A stretch of DNA of 64,000 nucleotides from Peptidiphaga gingivicola (lineage in GTDB: Bacteria > Actinomycetota > Actinomycetes > Actinomycetales > Actinomycetaceae). Below the pieces are notes generated by a model, which did no database searches, was not told the DNA's origin, and was given only the letters and a program-made list of their open reading frames with translations. The stretch is from positions 1,178,001-1,242,000 of the forward strand of contig NZ_LVZK01000001.1 of assembly GCF_001652275.1 (NCBI RefSeq), in the 5' to 3' direction. The translations under genes and the position numbers were made by a program. Positions 26,122 through 34,995 of this stretch are shown here, piece by piece; position 1 is the stretch's first letter, and the number at the start of each line of letters is the position of its first letter.

Positions 26122-26985
26122 CTATCCGTCGAGCAGGCCCAACAGATACGCTCCGTAGCCCGACTTGACGAGCGGCTCGGCGCGCTGGCGCAATTCGTCG
26201 TCGGTCAGGAATCCCATCCTCCAGGCGACCTCTTCCGGCGCGCCGATCTTCAGGCCCTGGCGCGCTTCGACGGTGCGCACGAAGCCGGTGGCGTCGGCGA
26301 GGGAGTCGAAGGTGCCGGTGTCGAGCCAGGCGGTTCCGCGGGGGAGGACTTCGACCTGCAGCTTGCCTGCCTCGAGGTAGACGCGGTTGACGTCGGTGAT
26401 TTCGTACTCGCCGCGGGCGGAAGGCTTGAGCTCCTTGGCGATGCGGACGACGTCGTTGTCGTAGAAGTACAGGCCCGGGACCGCGAAATTGGACTTCGGC
26501 TCGGCGGGCTTTTCCTCGATGGAGACGGCGGTGAAGTTTTCGTCGAACTCGACGACGCCGTAGGACCGCGGATCCGAGACGTGGTAAGCGAAGACGGCTC
26601 CGCCGTCGGGATCGACATGGCGGCGCAGGCGCGTTCCCATTCCCGGACCGTAGAAGATGTTGTCGCCGAGGACAAGCCCGGCGGGAGCGTCGCCGACAAA
26701 GTCGGCGCCGATGACGAAGGCCTGCGCCAGGCCGTTGGGCTCGTGCTGCACGGCGAATTCGAGGTTGACGCCGTAGCGGGAGCCGTCGCCAAGGAGCCGG
26801 TGGAAGCCGGGGGCGTCCTCGGGCGTGGTGATGACCAGGATGTCCTTGATGCCCGCGAGCATGAGGGTGGACATCGGATAGTAGATCATCGGCTTGTCAT
26901 AGACGGGCACCAGCTGCTTGGACGTGCCGAGGGTGATGGGATTGAGTCGTGTGCCGGACCCGCCGGCCAGAATGATTCCACGCAT
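26122..26985 (-). CDS. rmlA: Glucose-1-phosphate thymidylyltransferase
   Basis: 287 residues; makes dTDP-glucose from dTTP and glucose-1-phosphate, the entry step of dTDP-L-rhamnose synthesis and the usual feedback-controlled enzyme. The N-terminus [20 protein letters not shown], then [58 protein letters not shown] and [15 protein letters not shown] are diagnostic. Normal length. Convergent with gtrA; followed upstream on the same strand by TIGR03089 and an inositol-phosphatase-like gene, a neighbourhood that partly matches the rml/LCP region of mycobacteria. Confidence 0.96.
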   Translation of the reverse strand: MRGIILAGGSGTRLNPITLGTSKQLVPVYDKPMIYYPMSTLMLAGIKDILVITTPEDAPGFHRLLGDGSRYGVNLEFAVQHEPNGLAQAFVIGADFVGDAPAGLVLGDNIFYGPGMGTRLRRHVDPDGGAVFAYHVSDPRSYGVVEFDENFTAVSIEEKPAEPKSNFAVPGLYFYDNDVVRIAKELKPSARGEYEITDVNRVYLEAGKLQVEVLPRGTAWLDTGTFDSLADATGFVRTVEARQGLKIGAPEEVAWRMGFLTDDELRQRAEPLVKSGYGAYLLGLLDG

Positions 26986-26990
26986 GTCTT

Positions 26991-27803
26991 CTAGTGTCGC
27001 ACCTCATCGAGGTTTTCCGCGATTCGAATGCGCTCGGCCTCCCCCGGGTCGTCGACGACGACGAGGCGGGCCGAGGCCAGGGTCCCCGCCGCTGCCTCTA
27101 GCGCCTGAGAAGGCGACGGCGCAACGAGGAGCCTCGCCCGAGCTCTGGTCGCGCCGAGGGCGGGCGACCCCGAGCTGGAATCGCGGTCGGAACTCGCGCC
27201 CGAACCGGGACCAGTTGGAGCGGATCCCGGACTTGGGCCGGAGTCCGGACTCGGGTCTGAGTCGGGGTCTGAAACGGAACCGCGGTCCAAATCCAGATCG
27301 GAAACGTCGCCGCCCCACAGCTGCCAATTCGACGCCTCGTGGGCTGCCTCGTCCATGAGCACGTCGGATGCGCCCAGGACCTCGGCGGCGGCGTCGCGGA
27401 CTCCGGGCGGCAGACTTTCTCCGGTCCATTGCATTGCCAGGGGCGCCGGGTCCACGGCGAGCACCTCGACGCCGTTGGCGGTTGAGCCGGCCCAACGCTC
27501 CGGCGCGTCGGTGACGACCGCCGCCAGGCCTCCGCTCGGCGTCTGCCCGACTGCCACGTGAGCCCCGGCGAGCAGTGCCCCCAGGCCCCACAGCGCCTGC
27601 TTGAATCCCGCCCGGCAGTCGAGGAGCACCACGGCGCCCGGCTCGATCCAGACGTCCTCGAGCAGGTAGCCCGCGATCTTCGCGAGGTGATTGGCGGCCA
27701 CGCGCCCCGACAGCTCGACGCGGCCTTCGGCGGAGTACCACGTCAACGCCGGCGAAGTCCCTCGCCGCTCCAAAGCCCGGTATAGATGCAGGGCGTCCAT
27801 CAT
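26991..27803 (-). CDS. TIGR03089 family protein
   Basis: 270 residues from ATG 27803, which overlaps the upstream gene's stop (ATGA); GGAGG is 4-7 nt upstream and ATG 27800 is an equally good start. The N-terminus ([20 protein letters not shown], then [16 protein letters not shown]) resembles the start of AMP-dependent synthetases, as in all members of this actinobacterial family, but the adenylation core is missing. Its function is unknown. Residues ~180-215 are an insertion of repeated Asp-Ser-Pro-Gly units ([16 protein letters not shown]). The gene lies 5 nt upstream of rmlA, near LCP and rhamnose genes as in mycobacteria, which hints at a wall-related job. Confidence 0.82.
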   Translation of the reverse strand: MMDALHLYRALERRGTSPALTWYSAEGRVELSGRVAANHLAKIAGYLLEDVWIEPGAVVLLDCRAGFKQALWGLGALLAGAHVAVGQTPSGGLAAVVTDAPERWAGSTANGVEVLAVDPAPLAMQWTGESLPPGVRDAAAEVLGASDVLMDEAAHEASNWQLWGGDVSDLDLDRGSVSDPDSDPSPDSGPSPGSAPTGPGSGASSDRDSSSGSPALGATRARARLLVAPSPSQALEAAAGTLASARLVVVDDPGEAERIRIAENLDEVRH

Positions 27804-28744
27804 CGATCCTCCGGCGGCTCGCCCCACGCGGCTGCGACCGCCGCGTCGGGGTCGGGATGCCCTGCCGCGGCCAAGCAGGCGCGGGCCGCCTCGGGCGTGC
27901 CCGCGGCTACGAAGTTGGGGGCAGTCCAAGCGTTGCGGCGGTACACGGGCTGTGCGTCGGCGCCGCCCCCGCTGGTGTCGTTGCCGGACCCGCCGGCCGT
28001 GGCGTCGGCTGATCCGTCCGCTTCGTCGCCCCATCCGATGAAGCGGCCGCCTGCGCGCTCGACGAGGAGCGCCCCGGCCGCGACGTCCCACGGCTTGGTT
28101 CCCACGTTGAAGGTCGCCAGGAAGCTTCCCGCGGCGGCCTCGGTGAGCATGAGCGCCGTCGATCCGGTGCGCCTGAGGGAGCGCGCCGAGCCCAGAAGGC
28201 GGCCGAAGCCGCGGAGGGCGGCGTCGACGTCGTCGATTCTGGGCGAGGGAAACTCGGTTCCGACGATGCCCTCGGCGAAAGAAGCCGTCGAAACCGATAT
28301 TCTTTCGCCGTTGCGGTAGGCGCCGGTCTCGTCGGCGTGGAACATGAGGTCCCGCGTGGGCTGATAGACGGCGCCCGCCAGAAGCTCGCCGCCGCGAGCA
28401 GCGGCGATCGAGACGCACCAGTGGTCGAAGCCGGCGGCGAAGTTCGACGTGCCGTCGATCGGGTCGATGTACCACACAATATCCTCGTCCGTCAATGGGC
28501 GGATTGCCCCTGATTTGTCCAGAAGGCCTTCCGCCTCTTCTGAAACGGCCAGGGAGTCCGGATACGCAGCGAAAACACAGGCTAGGACGATACGCTGAGA
28601 CTCGGTGTCCGCCTCGGTGACGATGTCGTGGAAGTCGGCCTTGAAATCCACGGTGTGACGCCGTTTGAAGGAAGCATTCAAGTAAGGGCCAGCGGCGCGT
28701 GCAGCGTCCATCGCGGCCTGGGAAAGAGAGATTGACAGAGCCAT
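27800..28744 (-). CDS. Inositol monophosphatase family protein
   Basis: 314 residues from ATG 28744 (GTG 28762 is possible). The Mg2+-dependent phosphatase motifs are complete: HDIVTEADTESQR, the metal-binding IDPIDGTSNFAAGFDHWCVSIA, and the C-terminal GTKPWDVAAGALLVERAGGR. Substrates in this superfamily include inositol-1-phosphate, histidinol-phosphate, PAP and fructose-1,6-bisphosphate, and sequence does not choose among them. There is a Gly/Ser/Asp-rich insertion at about residues 240-265. It overlaps the TIGR03089 gene by 4 nt and diverges from whiB. No clear ribosome site, so the message may be leaderless. Confidence 0.87.
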   Translation of the reverse strand: MALSISLSQAAMDAARAAGPYLNASFKRRHTVDFKADFHDIVTEADTESQRIVLACVFAAYPDSLAVSEEAEGLLDKSGAIRPLTDEDIVWYIDPIDGTSNFAAGFDHWCVSIAAARGGELLAGAVYQPTRDLMFHADETGAYRNGERISVSTASFAEGIVGTEFPSPRIDDVDAALRGFGRLLGSARSLRRTGSTALMLTEAAAGSFLATFNVGTKPWDVAAGALLVERAGGRFIGWGDEADGSADATAGGSGNDTSGGGADAQPVYRRNAWTAPNFVAAGTPEAARACLAAAGHPDPDAAVAAAWGEPPEDR

Positions 28745-28818
28745 GCACTCATGTTTGCACACTTCTCGAGGATGGGTACAGATGCCCGTAAATCAACCTT
28801 GGGGTGGATCGGAAGGCC

Positions 28819-28848
28819 TTGACGGCCGGTGGATCACACATGTGTAAT
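28819..28848 (+). promoter_or_regulatory. Promoter candidate for whiB with a palindrome at the -10
   Basis: TTGACG (28819-28824) and TGTAAT (28843-28848) are separated by 18 bases. A perfect palindrome, ACACATGTGT (28836-28845), overlaps the -10 and could be an operator. Confidence 0.45.
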
Positions 28849-28878
28849 TTACGTGTAGTAAGCCCTGAGGAGGACAGC

Positions 28879-29229
28879 GTGCTTAAATCTCTTTCTGCTC
28901 CGAATGCACACACCGGCGCGGACTCATATGTCGAAGAGGCTCAGCTCCTTATGACGGACATCTTCGACCTCGGTTACGACAAGGCCTCTGCGGAAGAGCT
29001 CCGCTGGCAAGACTTCGCCCTGTGCGCCGAGACGGATCCCGACATCTTCTTCCCGGAGAAAGGCGGGTCGACGGCTCCGGCGACGAGCGTCTGCGCTTCG
29101 TGCCCGGTGCAGGCAGAGTGTCTCGAATACGCCATCTCCAACGACATCCGCCACGGAATCTGGGGCGGAATGTCCGACAACGACCGCAGAAGAATCTCTC
29201 GCGAACGCCGCCGGGCCCGTGGCGCCTGA
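28879..29229 (+). CDS. whiB: WhiB family iron-sulfur transcriptional regulator (WhiB2-like)
   Basis: 116 residues from GTG 28879, chosen for GAGGAGG five nt upstream; ATG 28951 would give the shorter 92-residue form. The four cluster-binding cysteines are present: FALCAETDP, then CASC and ECLEYA (CxxC-x5-C). The beta-turn GIWGGMSDNDRRR and a basic C-terminus (ISRERRRARGA) are typical. WhiB2-type proteins act with the principal sigma factor to control division and sporulation genes. The stop overlaps the start of the following giant glycosyltransferase by 11 nt, so the two are coupled. The upstream region carries a promoter-like sequence with a palindrome. Confidence 0.94.
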   Translation: MLKSLSAPNAHTGADSYVEEAQLLMTDIFDLGYDKASAEELRWQDFALCAETDPDIFFPEKGGSTAPATSVCASCPVQAECLEYAISNDIRHGIWGGMSDNDRRRISRERRRARGA

Positions 29230-32200
29230 TTCCTGGGCGGTGCGCGAGGACGTCCTCGCGATTCTCGCAGTGCGCAGTTTCAGCACTCGCGCGGAGCGGG
29301 TGCTGACTGCTGTAGCCGCCGGAAAGCAGCGGCCCACGCGGCTCGTCGTGGCCGTCGCCGCCCAAGAGGATCCGACCGTTCGGGCCGCCGTCGAGTCGAC
29401 GTGCGGCTCGGTGCCGACCGTCACGGTCTTCGTCGGACCGTGCCCGAATCTGGCGACCGTCGTCGCTCGGGCGCTCCGGGAGGTCACGGTCGTCGAGCCG
29501 TGGGTGTGGATCTTGCACGAGGACTCGGCCCCGACCTACGACTGCCTGTCCGAGCTGACGGCGGTGGGGGAGCGCTCGACCAAGCTGGGAGCGGTCGGCC
29601 CCAAACAGGTCGGCTGGGACGATCCGGAGCGGCTCGTCGAGGTCGGCATACGGGCCACGCGCAGCGGGCGCAGGGTCCCGGAGATCGACGTCGGAGAGCG
29701 CGACCAAGGCCAATACGACATCCGAAGCGACGTTCTGGGAATCGGAACCGCCGGGATGCTCGTGCGGCTCGCCGCGGCCGAGGAGGTCGGATGGCTCGAC
29801 ACCGCCCTCGGCCCCTTCGGCGACGGACTCGAGTTCTCTCGACGGCTCAGGGCCGCCGGGTGGAGGGTCGCCATCAGCCCCGGCGCCTCGATCCAGCACG
29901 AGAGGATGAGCTTCGGCAAGGGCAAGCAGTCGTACGGAAAGCGGCGGGCCGCCCAACTGTACAACTCGCTCGTGGCGGCCCGCGCCCTCTGGCTGCCCTT
30001 CGCCGTTCTCGGTTATGTTCTCGGAGGCCCGATGCGGGCGCTTGCCCGGCTCCTGACGAAGGAGCCGGCTTTGGCCGCGCAGGAGATGTCCGCCGTCGGC
30101 GCGATGATCGGGATGCTGCCGAAGGCGCTCGCGGCCAGGGCCAAGCTCAGGCGCGTGCGCAAGGTCCCCGCCTCCGTCATAGCCGGGTTGGAGGCCAGCG
30201 GGCGGGACGTCCGCGTCGGACGCCGCGCGCGACGGTGGGCCCGCATCGAGGCCGAAACCCTGGCCAACCGCCCGGACCCCATCGTTCTCCAAGAGCGGCG
30301 CGCATGGCGGGCCTCCACCCGCAGATGGGGAGTGTTCGCCGTAGTGGTCGCCGCGGCCGCCGGCCTGCTGGCGACCATCGACATCCTCGGATCCGAGCTG
30401 ACCGGAGGCGGGCTCCTTCGCGATTCGTGGACCTTTGGGGACCTCGCCCATTCAGCCGCCCACGCCTGGCTTCCCTCCGGCGACGGCCTCGCCGCCCCGG
30501 TCGACGCCCTGTGGATCCTTCTGGCGCCTTTCATCGGGCTCACCGGCTCCACCCTGGGCTCGTTCGCCAGCGCGATCGTCGTCTCCGGCGTCGCACTCTC
30601 GGCCCTCACCGGCTTCCTCGGATTCAGGGTTCTGACCAACTCCCCGCAGGTTCGCGCGCTCGGCGCGCTCGGCTGGGCGTTCGCCCCGCCGCTGCTGGCC
30701 GCCGTCTCCTCGGGCCACGCGGCCGCCGTCGTGTGGCATGTGCTCGCCCCTCTCGCGCTCAGGGCGGCCGTCGTAGCGTGGCGCACCGGCTCGGTTCCGG
30801 CTCTCGGTTCGGCCGCCATTCTCCTGGCCTACATGTCAGCAGCGGCGCCCGCGACCCTCGCTCCGGCGATCGTCCTCGCCGTCGTCGGCTTCTTCACGCG
30901 GTCAAAGGGACGCCGGCACTGGCTGTGGCTTCCGATTCCCGCCCTCGCGGCCCTCGCCCCGACCCTGCGCGCTGCGCTGAACTCCGACGCGCCATGGAGG
31001 CTTTTCGCCTCGACGCCGGGGCAGCCCGTCTCGGCTGCGCCTTCCAAGGTCGGGCTTCTCAGCTTCTCCCCGACGTCGACCGTGCAGGCGCCGGGGACCT
31101 TGCTGGAGGCTGTTTCGCTCTTGGCGCCGGGGATTCTTCTCGCCCTTGCGCTGCTGGCCCTCGTGCGCAAGCGCAATTCGAGCTCCATTCGGGCCGGCTT
31201 CGCCCTGCTCGGGACGGGCTGGGCGTGGGCCGCGGCGTGCTTGGCCGTCCCAACGGGCTCGATCGTCGACGGCAACGGCTATCTGTCCGCGCGCGGATGG
31301 GCGGGAATCGGCCTCTCGCTGGCCTTCCTCGGCCTTCTCGTCTCCCTCGTCAGCGCGGGCGACGGGCTCCGAACGGACCTCAAAGAGCGTTCCTTCTCCT
31401 TCGTCCAGATCGGGCTGTCCGCCGCGACGGCGGCGGCCTGTGCGGCGACGCTGGCCTTTGTCGGAGCGTGGGGCCTTGCCACGCTCAAAAGGACGCCCAA
31501 CGACGTCGCCAAGCTCGCCCTCGCCGAGGTGAAGTCCAACGCGGCACCCACGATCGCCGTCTCAGACCAAAAGGGTCCGAAACGCAACAGGGTGTTGGTT
31601 CTCTCGACCGTCGAGGGGGGCATCCAGGCGCGCCTGTGGCGAGGCAACGGCGCCGAGCTTCACGAGACGTCGATGGTCGCCTCGCTCATGCCCAAGGGCG
31701 ACGCAGCCGATCTCTCCCTCACGCGTGCGATCGCCTCGCTTGCCGGAGACTCCGAGGACTTCACGCGGACCGTCGCCGAGCACGCCGTCTCGGTGGTGCT
31801 CGTCAAAACGGACGACAGCCCGGCCAATCGGGCACTCGTCTCCGAACTCGACTCCGTCGATGGACTCGAGTACGTGACGACGGCCGAAGCCGGCTCCTTC
31901 TGGCGGATCCGCCAAGAAGACCACGCGACGTCAAGGCTCACCGCGGGCAAGGGCGAAAAATGGCGGGATCTGCCCTCCGGCGACGTTTCAGCGGATGCGC
32001 GCATCCCGTCCTCCGACGAGGGCTGGCGGGTCGCTTTGGCCGAACGCGCGGATTCGGGGTGGCGGGCGAGCCTCGACGGAAAGGGGCTTGAGCCCGTCAG
32101 GGACGGATGGCGTCAGGCTTGGAGGCTTCCCAGCGGCGGCGGGCGCCTGGAGGTCGATTTCGACACGGGCCTCGGCTTGCTGGTGGCCGCGTGCCAGGCG

Positions 32201-32263
32201 ATTGTGGCGGTCGCGGCGGCGGTCACAGCCCTGCCGCTGAAGAAAAGGAGGGCAGGCGAGTGA
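29219..32263 (+). CDS. Large membrane-bound glycosyltransferase family 2 protein
   Basis: 1014 residues from GTG 29219, overlapping whiB. Residues 1-~240 are a GT-A domain: RLVVAVAAQEDPT, WVWILHEDSAPTYDCLSEL (DxD equivalent EDSAP), GAVGPKQVGWDDPERLVEVG, LGIGTAGMLVRLAAAEEVGWL and GLEFSRRLRAAGWRV. A basic linker follows, and from ~365 there are about twelve membrane helices, then a periplasmic-type domain (~760-985) and a last helix. This architecture is common in Actinomycetales directly downstream of whiB and before DUF5719, as here. It probably makes or finishes an envelope glycan; substrate unknown. No truncation or odd residues noted. Confidence 0.85.
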   Translation: MAPDSWAVREDVLAILAVRSFSTRAERVLTAVAAGKQRPTRLVVAVAAQEDPTVRAAVESTCGSVPTVTVFVGPCPNLATVVARALREVTVVEPWVWILHEDSAPTYDCLSELTAVGERSTKLGAVGPKQVGWDDPERLVEVGIRATRSGRRVPEIDVGERDQGQYDIRSDVLGIGTAGMLVRLAAAEEVGWLDTALGPFGDGLEFSRRLRAAGWRVAISPGASIQHERMSFGKGKQSYGKRRAAQLYNSLVAARALWLPFAVLGYVLGGPMRALARLLTKEPALAAQEMSAVGAMIGMLPKALAARAKLRRVRKVPASVIAGLEASGRDVRVGRRARRWARIEAETLANRPDPIVLQERRAWRASTRRWGVFAVVVAAAAGLLATIDILGSELTGGGLLRDSWTFGDLAHSAAHAWLPSGDGLAAPVDALWILLAPFIGLTGSTLGSFASAIVVSGVALSALTGFLGFRVLTNSPQVRALGALGWAFAPPLLAAVSSGHAAAVVWHVLAPLALRAAVVAWRTGSVPALGSAAILLAYMSAAAPATLAPAIVLAVVGFFTRSKGRRHWLWLPIPALAALAPTLRAALNSDAPWRLFASTPGQPVSAAPSKVGLLSFSPTSTVQAPGTLLEAVSLLAPGILLALALLALVRKRNSSSIRAGFALLGTGWAWAAACLAVPTGSIVDGNGYLSARGWAGIGLSLAFLGLLVSLVSAGDGLRTDLKERSFSFVQIGLSAATAAACAATLAFVGAWGLATLKRTPNDVAKLALAEVKSNAAPTIAVSDQKGPKRNRVLVLSTVEGGIQARLWRGNGAELHETSMVASLMPKGDAADLSLTRAIASLAGDSEDFTRTVAEHAVSVVLVKTDDSPANRALVSELDSVDGLEYVTTAEAGSFWRIRQEDHATSRLTAGKGEKWRDLPSGDVSADARIPSSDEGWRVALAERADSGWRASLDGKGLEPVRDGWRQAWRLPSGGGRLEVDFDTGLGLLVAACQAIVAVAAAVTALPLKKRRAGE

Positions 32264-33690
32264 TGAAGCATCGGATCGTCGGCGGGGTCTCGGCCCTCGC
32301 CGTCGCGTGCGCCGGAGGGGCCTTGGCCGTCTCGCAGGCGCGCTCCGTCCAGACCCCGCACAGACATCCGGCCTCTGCCGTCGCCGCGCCGCCCGCGCCT
32401 TTGAGTTTCGCCTGCGGCGGCAAGCTCCAGCGGACCGTCGCCGAAGGCGTCAACGTGGGCGAGGTCAACGAGTCCATCAAGGTCCACTCGTGGATCGCAG
32501 CCGCCTCGACCGAGGGTCGCGCCGCCCCGCGCACGCGCATCGACGGCGAGCGCAAGGTCCCCGCCGTCGGAAAACTGGCCTTCTCTTCCAGCGAGTCGCC
32601 CCTGACGGGCACGGTCTCGACCGACTCCGTCGCCACGGGCTCGGCGGAGCTTGCGGCGGGCACCTTTCACAGCGCGGCCGCGGGCGATCTGCGCGGCATC
32701 GCCATGAACCCCTGCCAAAGGCCGTCCCTCGACCAGTGGATTGTCGGCTCGTCGGCCAAGGTCGGGGTCTCCAATCAGCTCATCCTCGCCAATCCCGGCG
32801 CCAAGCCGGTCACGGTTTCCGTCGCCGCGCACGCCGGAATCGGCAAGGCCGAGCTCGGCGCCAACAGCGCCGTCGTCGTGCCCGCTGGGGAGACGAAGCG
32901 GGTTCTGCTTGACGGCTCGCTCTCCGACCAGGACCGCATCGCCTTCCACGTCACCGCCCAGTCGGGCGGGGTGGCCGTCTCCATGCAGGCGACGGCGCTC
33001 GACGGCTACACTCCCGCGGGAGTCAGCTTCGTCACGCCTTCCCAGGCGGGGCGCAGCCTGACGATCCCTGGGATCAGGATCGACGACGCCGCCGGCGCGG
33101 CGAGCCTGAGAATCGTCAATCCGGGCAACTCGACCGTTTCCGTGAACATATCGACCTTCTCCGACGCCGGAAAGAAGCCCCTCCCCGGCGGGGATGGTGT
33201 GAAGGTCGCACCGGGGGCGGTTCTCGACCTTTCGCTGGAAGGGCTTCCCGCTGGCCAAACCTCTGTCTCCGTCGAGGCTTCGGCGCCCGTCGCGGTCGGC
33301 GCCCGATCGACCTCCAGGAAAGCCGAGGGCGCTCCGACCGACGACGCGTGGGCCGCGGCTCGGCCCGCCGCGACGTCCGGATCCGCCGTCTACGGCGCGG
33401 CCAAGGCGAGGATTGTGGCGGTGGCGGGCGCCCAGCGCGCCAACGTCGTCGCCACGCCGATATCGGAGTCGGGGCGCGAGATGACGCCCGTGCGCGCGAG
33501 CATAGGCCCGGACGCCCAGGGGGCGCTCGAACTGCCGGAGGGGTCCGTGGCGGTCCGCTACGAGTCGAATGCGCCCGTCTCGGCCGCTGTCGCAACGTCT
33601 GCGGAGGTCAACGAGGGCGTCGGCATCGACTGGGTGCCGCTCGCCTCCTCGGGACTCGCGGAGGAAAGCCGAAGAATCGCCCTGGGATGA
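32260..33690 (+). CDS. DUF5719 family secreted/membrane-anchored protein
   Basis: 476 residues from GTG 32260 (AGGAGGG seven nt upstream); ATG 32263 directly follows in frame. A signal or anchor segment is at the N-terminus (IVGGVSALAVACAGGALAVS). The rest is beta-rich and exported, with paired segments such as NQLILANPGAKPVTVSV and ASLRIVNPGNSTVSVNIS, typical of DUF5719. It overlaps the preceding glycosyltransferase by 4 nt, and the family nearly always sits in this place, suggesting the two work on the same envelope component. Function unknown. It ends 9 nt from a convergent gene. Confidence 0.83.
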   Translation: MMKHRIVGGVSALAVACAGGALAVSQARSVQTPHRHPASAVAAPPAPLSFACGGKLQRTVAEGVNVGEVNESIKVHSWIAAASTEGRAAPRTRIDGERKVPAVGKLAFSSSESPLTGTVSTDSVATGSAELAAGTFHSAAAGDLRGIAMNPCQRPSLDQWIVGSSAKVGVSNQLILANPGAKPVTVSVAAHAGIGKAELGANSAVVVPAGETKRVLLDGSLSDQDRIAFHVTAQSGGVAVSMQATALDGYTPAGVSFVTPSQAGRSLTIPGIRIDDAAGAASLRIVNPGNSTVSVNISTFSDAGKKPLPGGDGVKVAPGAVLDLSLEGLPAGQTSVSVEASAPVAVGARSTSRKAEGAPTDDAWAAARPAATSGSAVYGAAKARIVAVAGAQRANVVATPISESGREMTPVRASIGPDAQGALELPEGSVAVRYESNAPVSAAVATSAEVNEGVGIDWVPLASSGLAEESRRIALG

Positions 33691-33699
33691 GGCGGCGCC

Positions 33700-34134
33700 T
33701 CACCTTAGGTAGTCGATCTCCTCGGCGGGCCTGCCCAGGGCGCTCGCCAACTGCTCGGTCACGATGTCGTGGATGAACACACGCGGATCGAGTGTGCGTT
33801 TCGCCGCTTGGAGGATGGGCATGCGGTAGAAGACAATCCGTCCCGTGATCTGCGCACCTCGTTCAAAGGGCAGGTATCTGGCCAGCGGGATTCCCCGCTC
33901 CCACGGCGCCGGATCGCTCTCGGGCACGTCAAGCACGCCGTAGTCGATATGGGCCATCTCGTCGCCGAGTATTCGCCGGTATTGCGCCAAGTCCGCGGCG
34001 ACGACGTCGTCGAACTCATCGGCGCGCGTGCGCCAAGCCGGGACTGAAAAGGGGATGACGGGGCCGCGCAGCCCGCGCCCGTGGCGGTCGCGGCGACGGG
34101 CGTGGGCGCGAGAAGGGATGTAAGAACGCGGCAT
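33700..34134 (-). CDS. Metallopeptidase-family (zincin-like) protein lacking a standard HExxH
   Basis: 144 residues. DFDDVVAADLAQYRR-like region (ADEFDDVVAADLA), then VLDVPESDPAPWERG, GAQITGRIVFYRMPIL and the C-terminal IHDIVTEQLASALGRP. It matches the actinobacterial branch of the minimal zincin family found next to DUF3499 genes (Rv3259 in M. tuberculosis). In the wider family the helix reads HExxH; here the aligned stretch is HDIVTEQ, so the usual second zinc-binding His is missing and peptidase activity is doubtful. Divergent from DUF3499. The N-terminus is Arg-rich. Confidence 0.75.
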   Translation of the reverse strand: MPRSYIPSRAHARRRDRHGRGLRGPVIPFSVPAWRTRADEFDDVVAADLAQYRRILGDEMAHIDYGVLDVPESDPAPWERGIPLARYLPFERGAQITGRIVFYRMPILQAAKRTLDPRVFIHDIVTEQLASALGRPAEEIDYLR

Positions 34135-34192
34135 GTGTTCAAGCCTAGCGTCCCGCGCGTCGTTCGCGCCGGTGATGGTACCGTTGGTGGCT

Positions 34193-34639
34193 GTGAGCCA
34201 CGTCCGTCAATGTTCCCGTCAGTCCTGCCACGAGCCCGCCGTAGCGACGATGACGTACGGGTACGAAGACGCCACCGCGGTTATCGGGCCGCTGTCTCCG
34301 GCGGCCGAGCCGGGGGCGTTCGATCTGTGCGCCGCGCACGTCAAATCCGTCACCGTTCCGCACGGATGGCAGATGGTCAGGCTCCAAACGGAATTCGCTC
34401 CGGCGCCCCCTTCGACCAACGACCTCATGGCTTTGGCCGACGCGATTCGGGAGGCTTCCTTGCGCGAACCGCCGGCGCCCGAGCCCGCGCGCCGCGAGGT
34501 TCGCCGACCGGCAGACATTGCCGCCCCTCCCCGGGCGAAGGTGCGGCTCAGCCTCGTTCCGAGCCCGGAGGAGGGCGCCGACGCGTCCGATCCGTGGACC
34601 GAAGAACAGGAATCCGACGACGAGGAAGACAAGGAATGA
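34193..34639 (+). CDS. DUF3499 family protein
   Basis: 148 residues from GTG 34193, giving the family N-terminus VSHVRQCSRQSCHEPAVATM with two CxxxxC-like cysteines and a later Cys-Ala-Ala-His (FDLCAAHVKSV) that may bind zinc. TVPHGWQMVRL is also conserved. The C-terminal half is acidic and poorly conserved. DUF3499 is found across actinobacteria beside the metallopeptidase-like gene. Overlaps the Trm112-like gene by 4 nt (ATGA). Function unknown. Confidence 0.85.
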   Translation: MSHVRQCSRQSCHEPAVATMTYGYEDATAVIGPLSPAAEPGAFDLCAAHVKSVTVPHGWQMVRLQTEFAPAPPSTNDLMALADAIREASLREPPAPEPARREVRRPADIAAPPRAKVRLSLVPSPEEGADASDPWTEEQESDDEEDKE

Positions 34640-34869
34640 CCCTGCGAAATAGACGTGAAGCGTCGCCTGGCCCGGCGGAGCAGCCGGGGCTCCCGGAATG
34701 GGTGTTCGACGTCCTGCGCTGCCCCGTGAGCGGAGCCGAACTGGAGCTTTCCGACGGTCCCCAGGGCGTAGAGCTCGTTGCCGCAGAGGGGGCGGATCCA
34801 AGGCTCGCCTATCCCGTGCGCGACGGGATTCCGGTTCTTTTAGAGCACGAAGCGCGTCAAATCGACTGA
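34636..34869 (+). CDS. Trm112 family protein
   Basis: 77 residues. The compact zinc-ribbon-like fold is recognised from VFDVLRCPVSGAELELS and AYPVRDGIPVLLEHEARQI, the hallmark of bacterial Trm112/YcaR proteins. Only one of the usual Cys pairs (Cys-Pro) is kept. Trm112 proteins act as small activating partners of methyltransferases in eukaryotes; in bacteria the role is unclear. Coupled to DUF3499 by ATGA overlap, and 126 nt upstream of mtrA. Confidence 0.82.
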   Translation: MTLRNRREASPGPAEQPGLPEWVFDVLRCPVSGAELELSDGPQGVELVAAEGADPRLAYPVRDGIPVLLEHEARQID

Positions 34870-34995
34870 CGCCTGCCGGCGGCTTCGGATTGCATCGACG
34901 CGCCCCAGCCTGACGCACCCGCCTTTTGAGACCCACGGTCTCCAACTAGCGTGGGCATCTGCGAAAATCACCCATAAACATGAGACTATAGGCAT

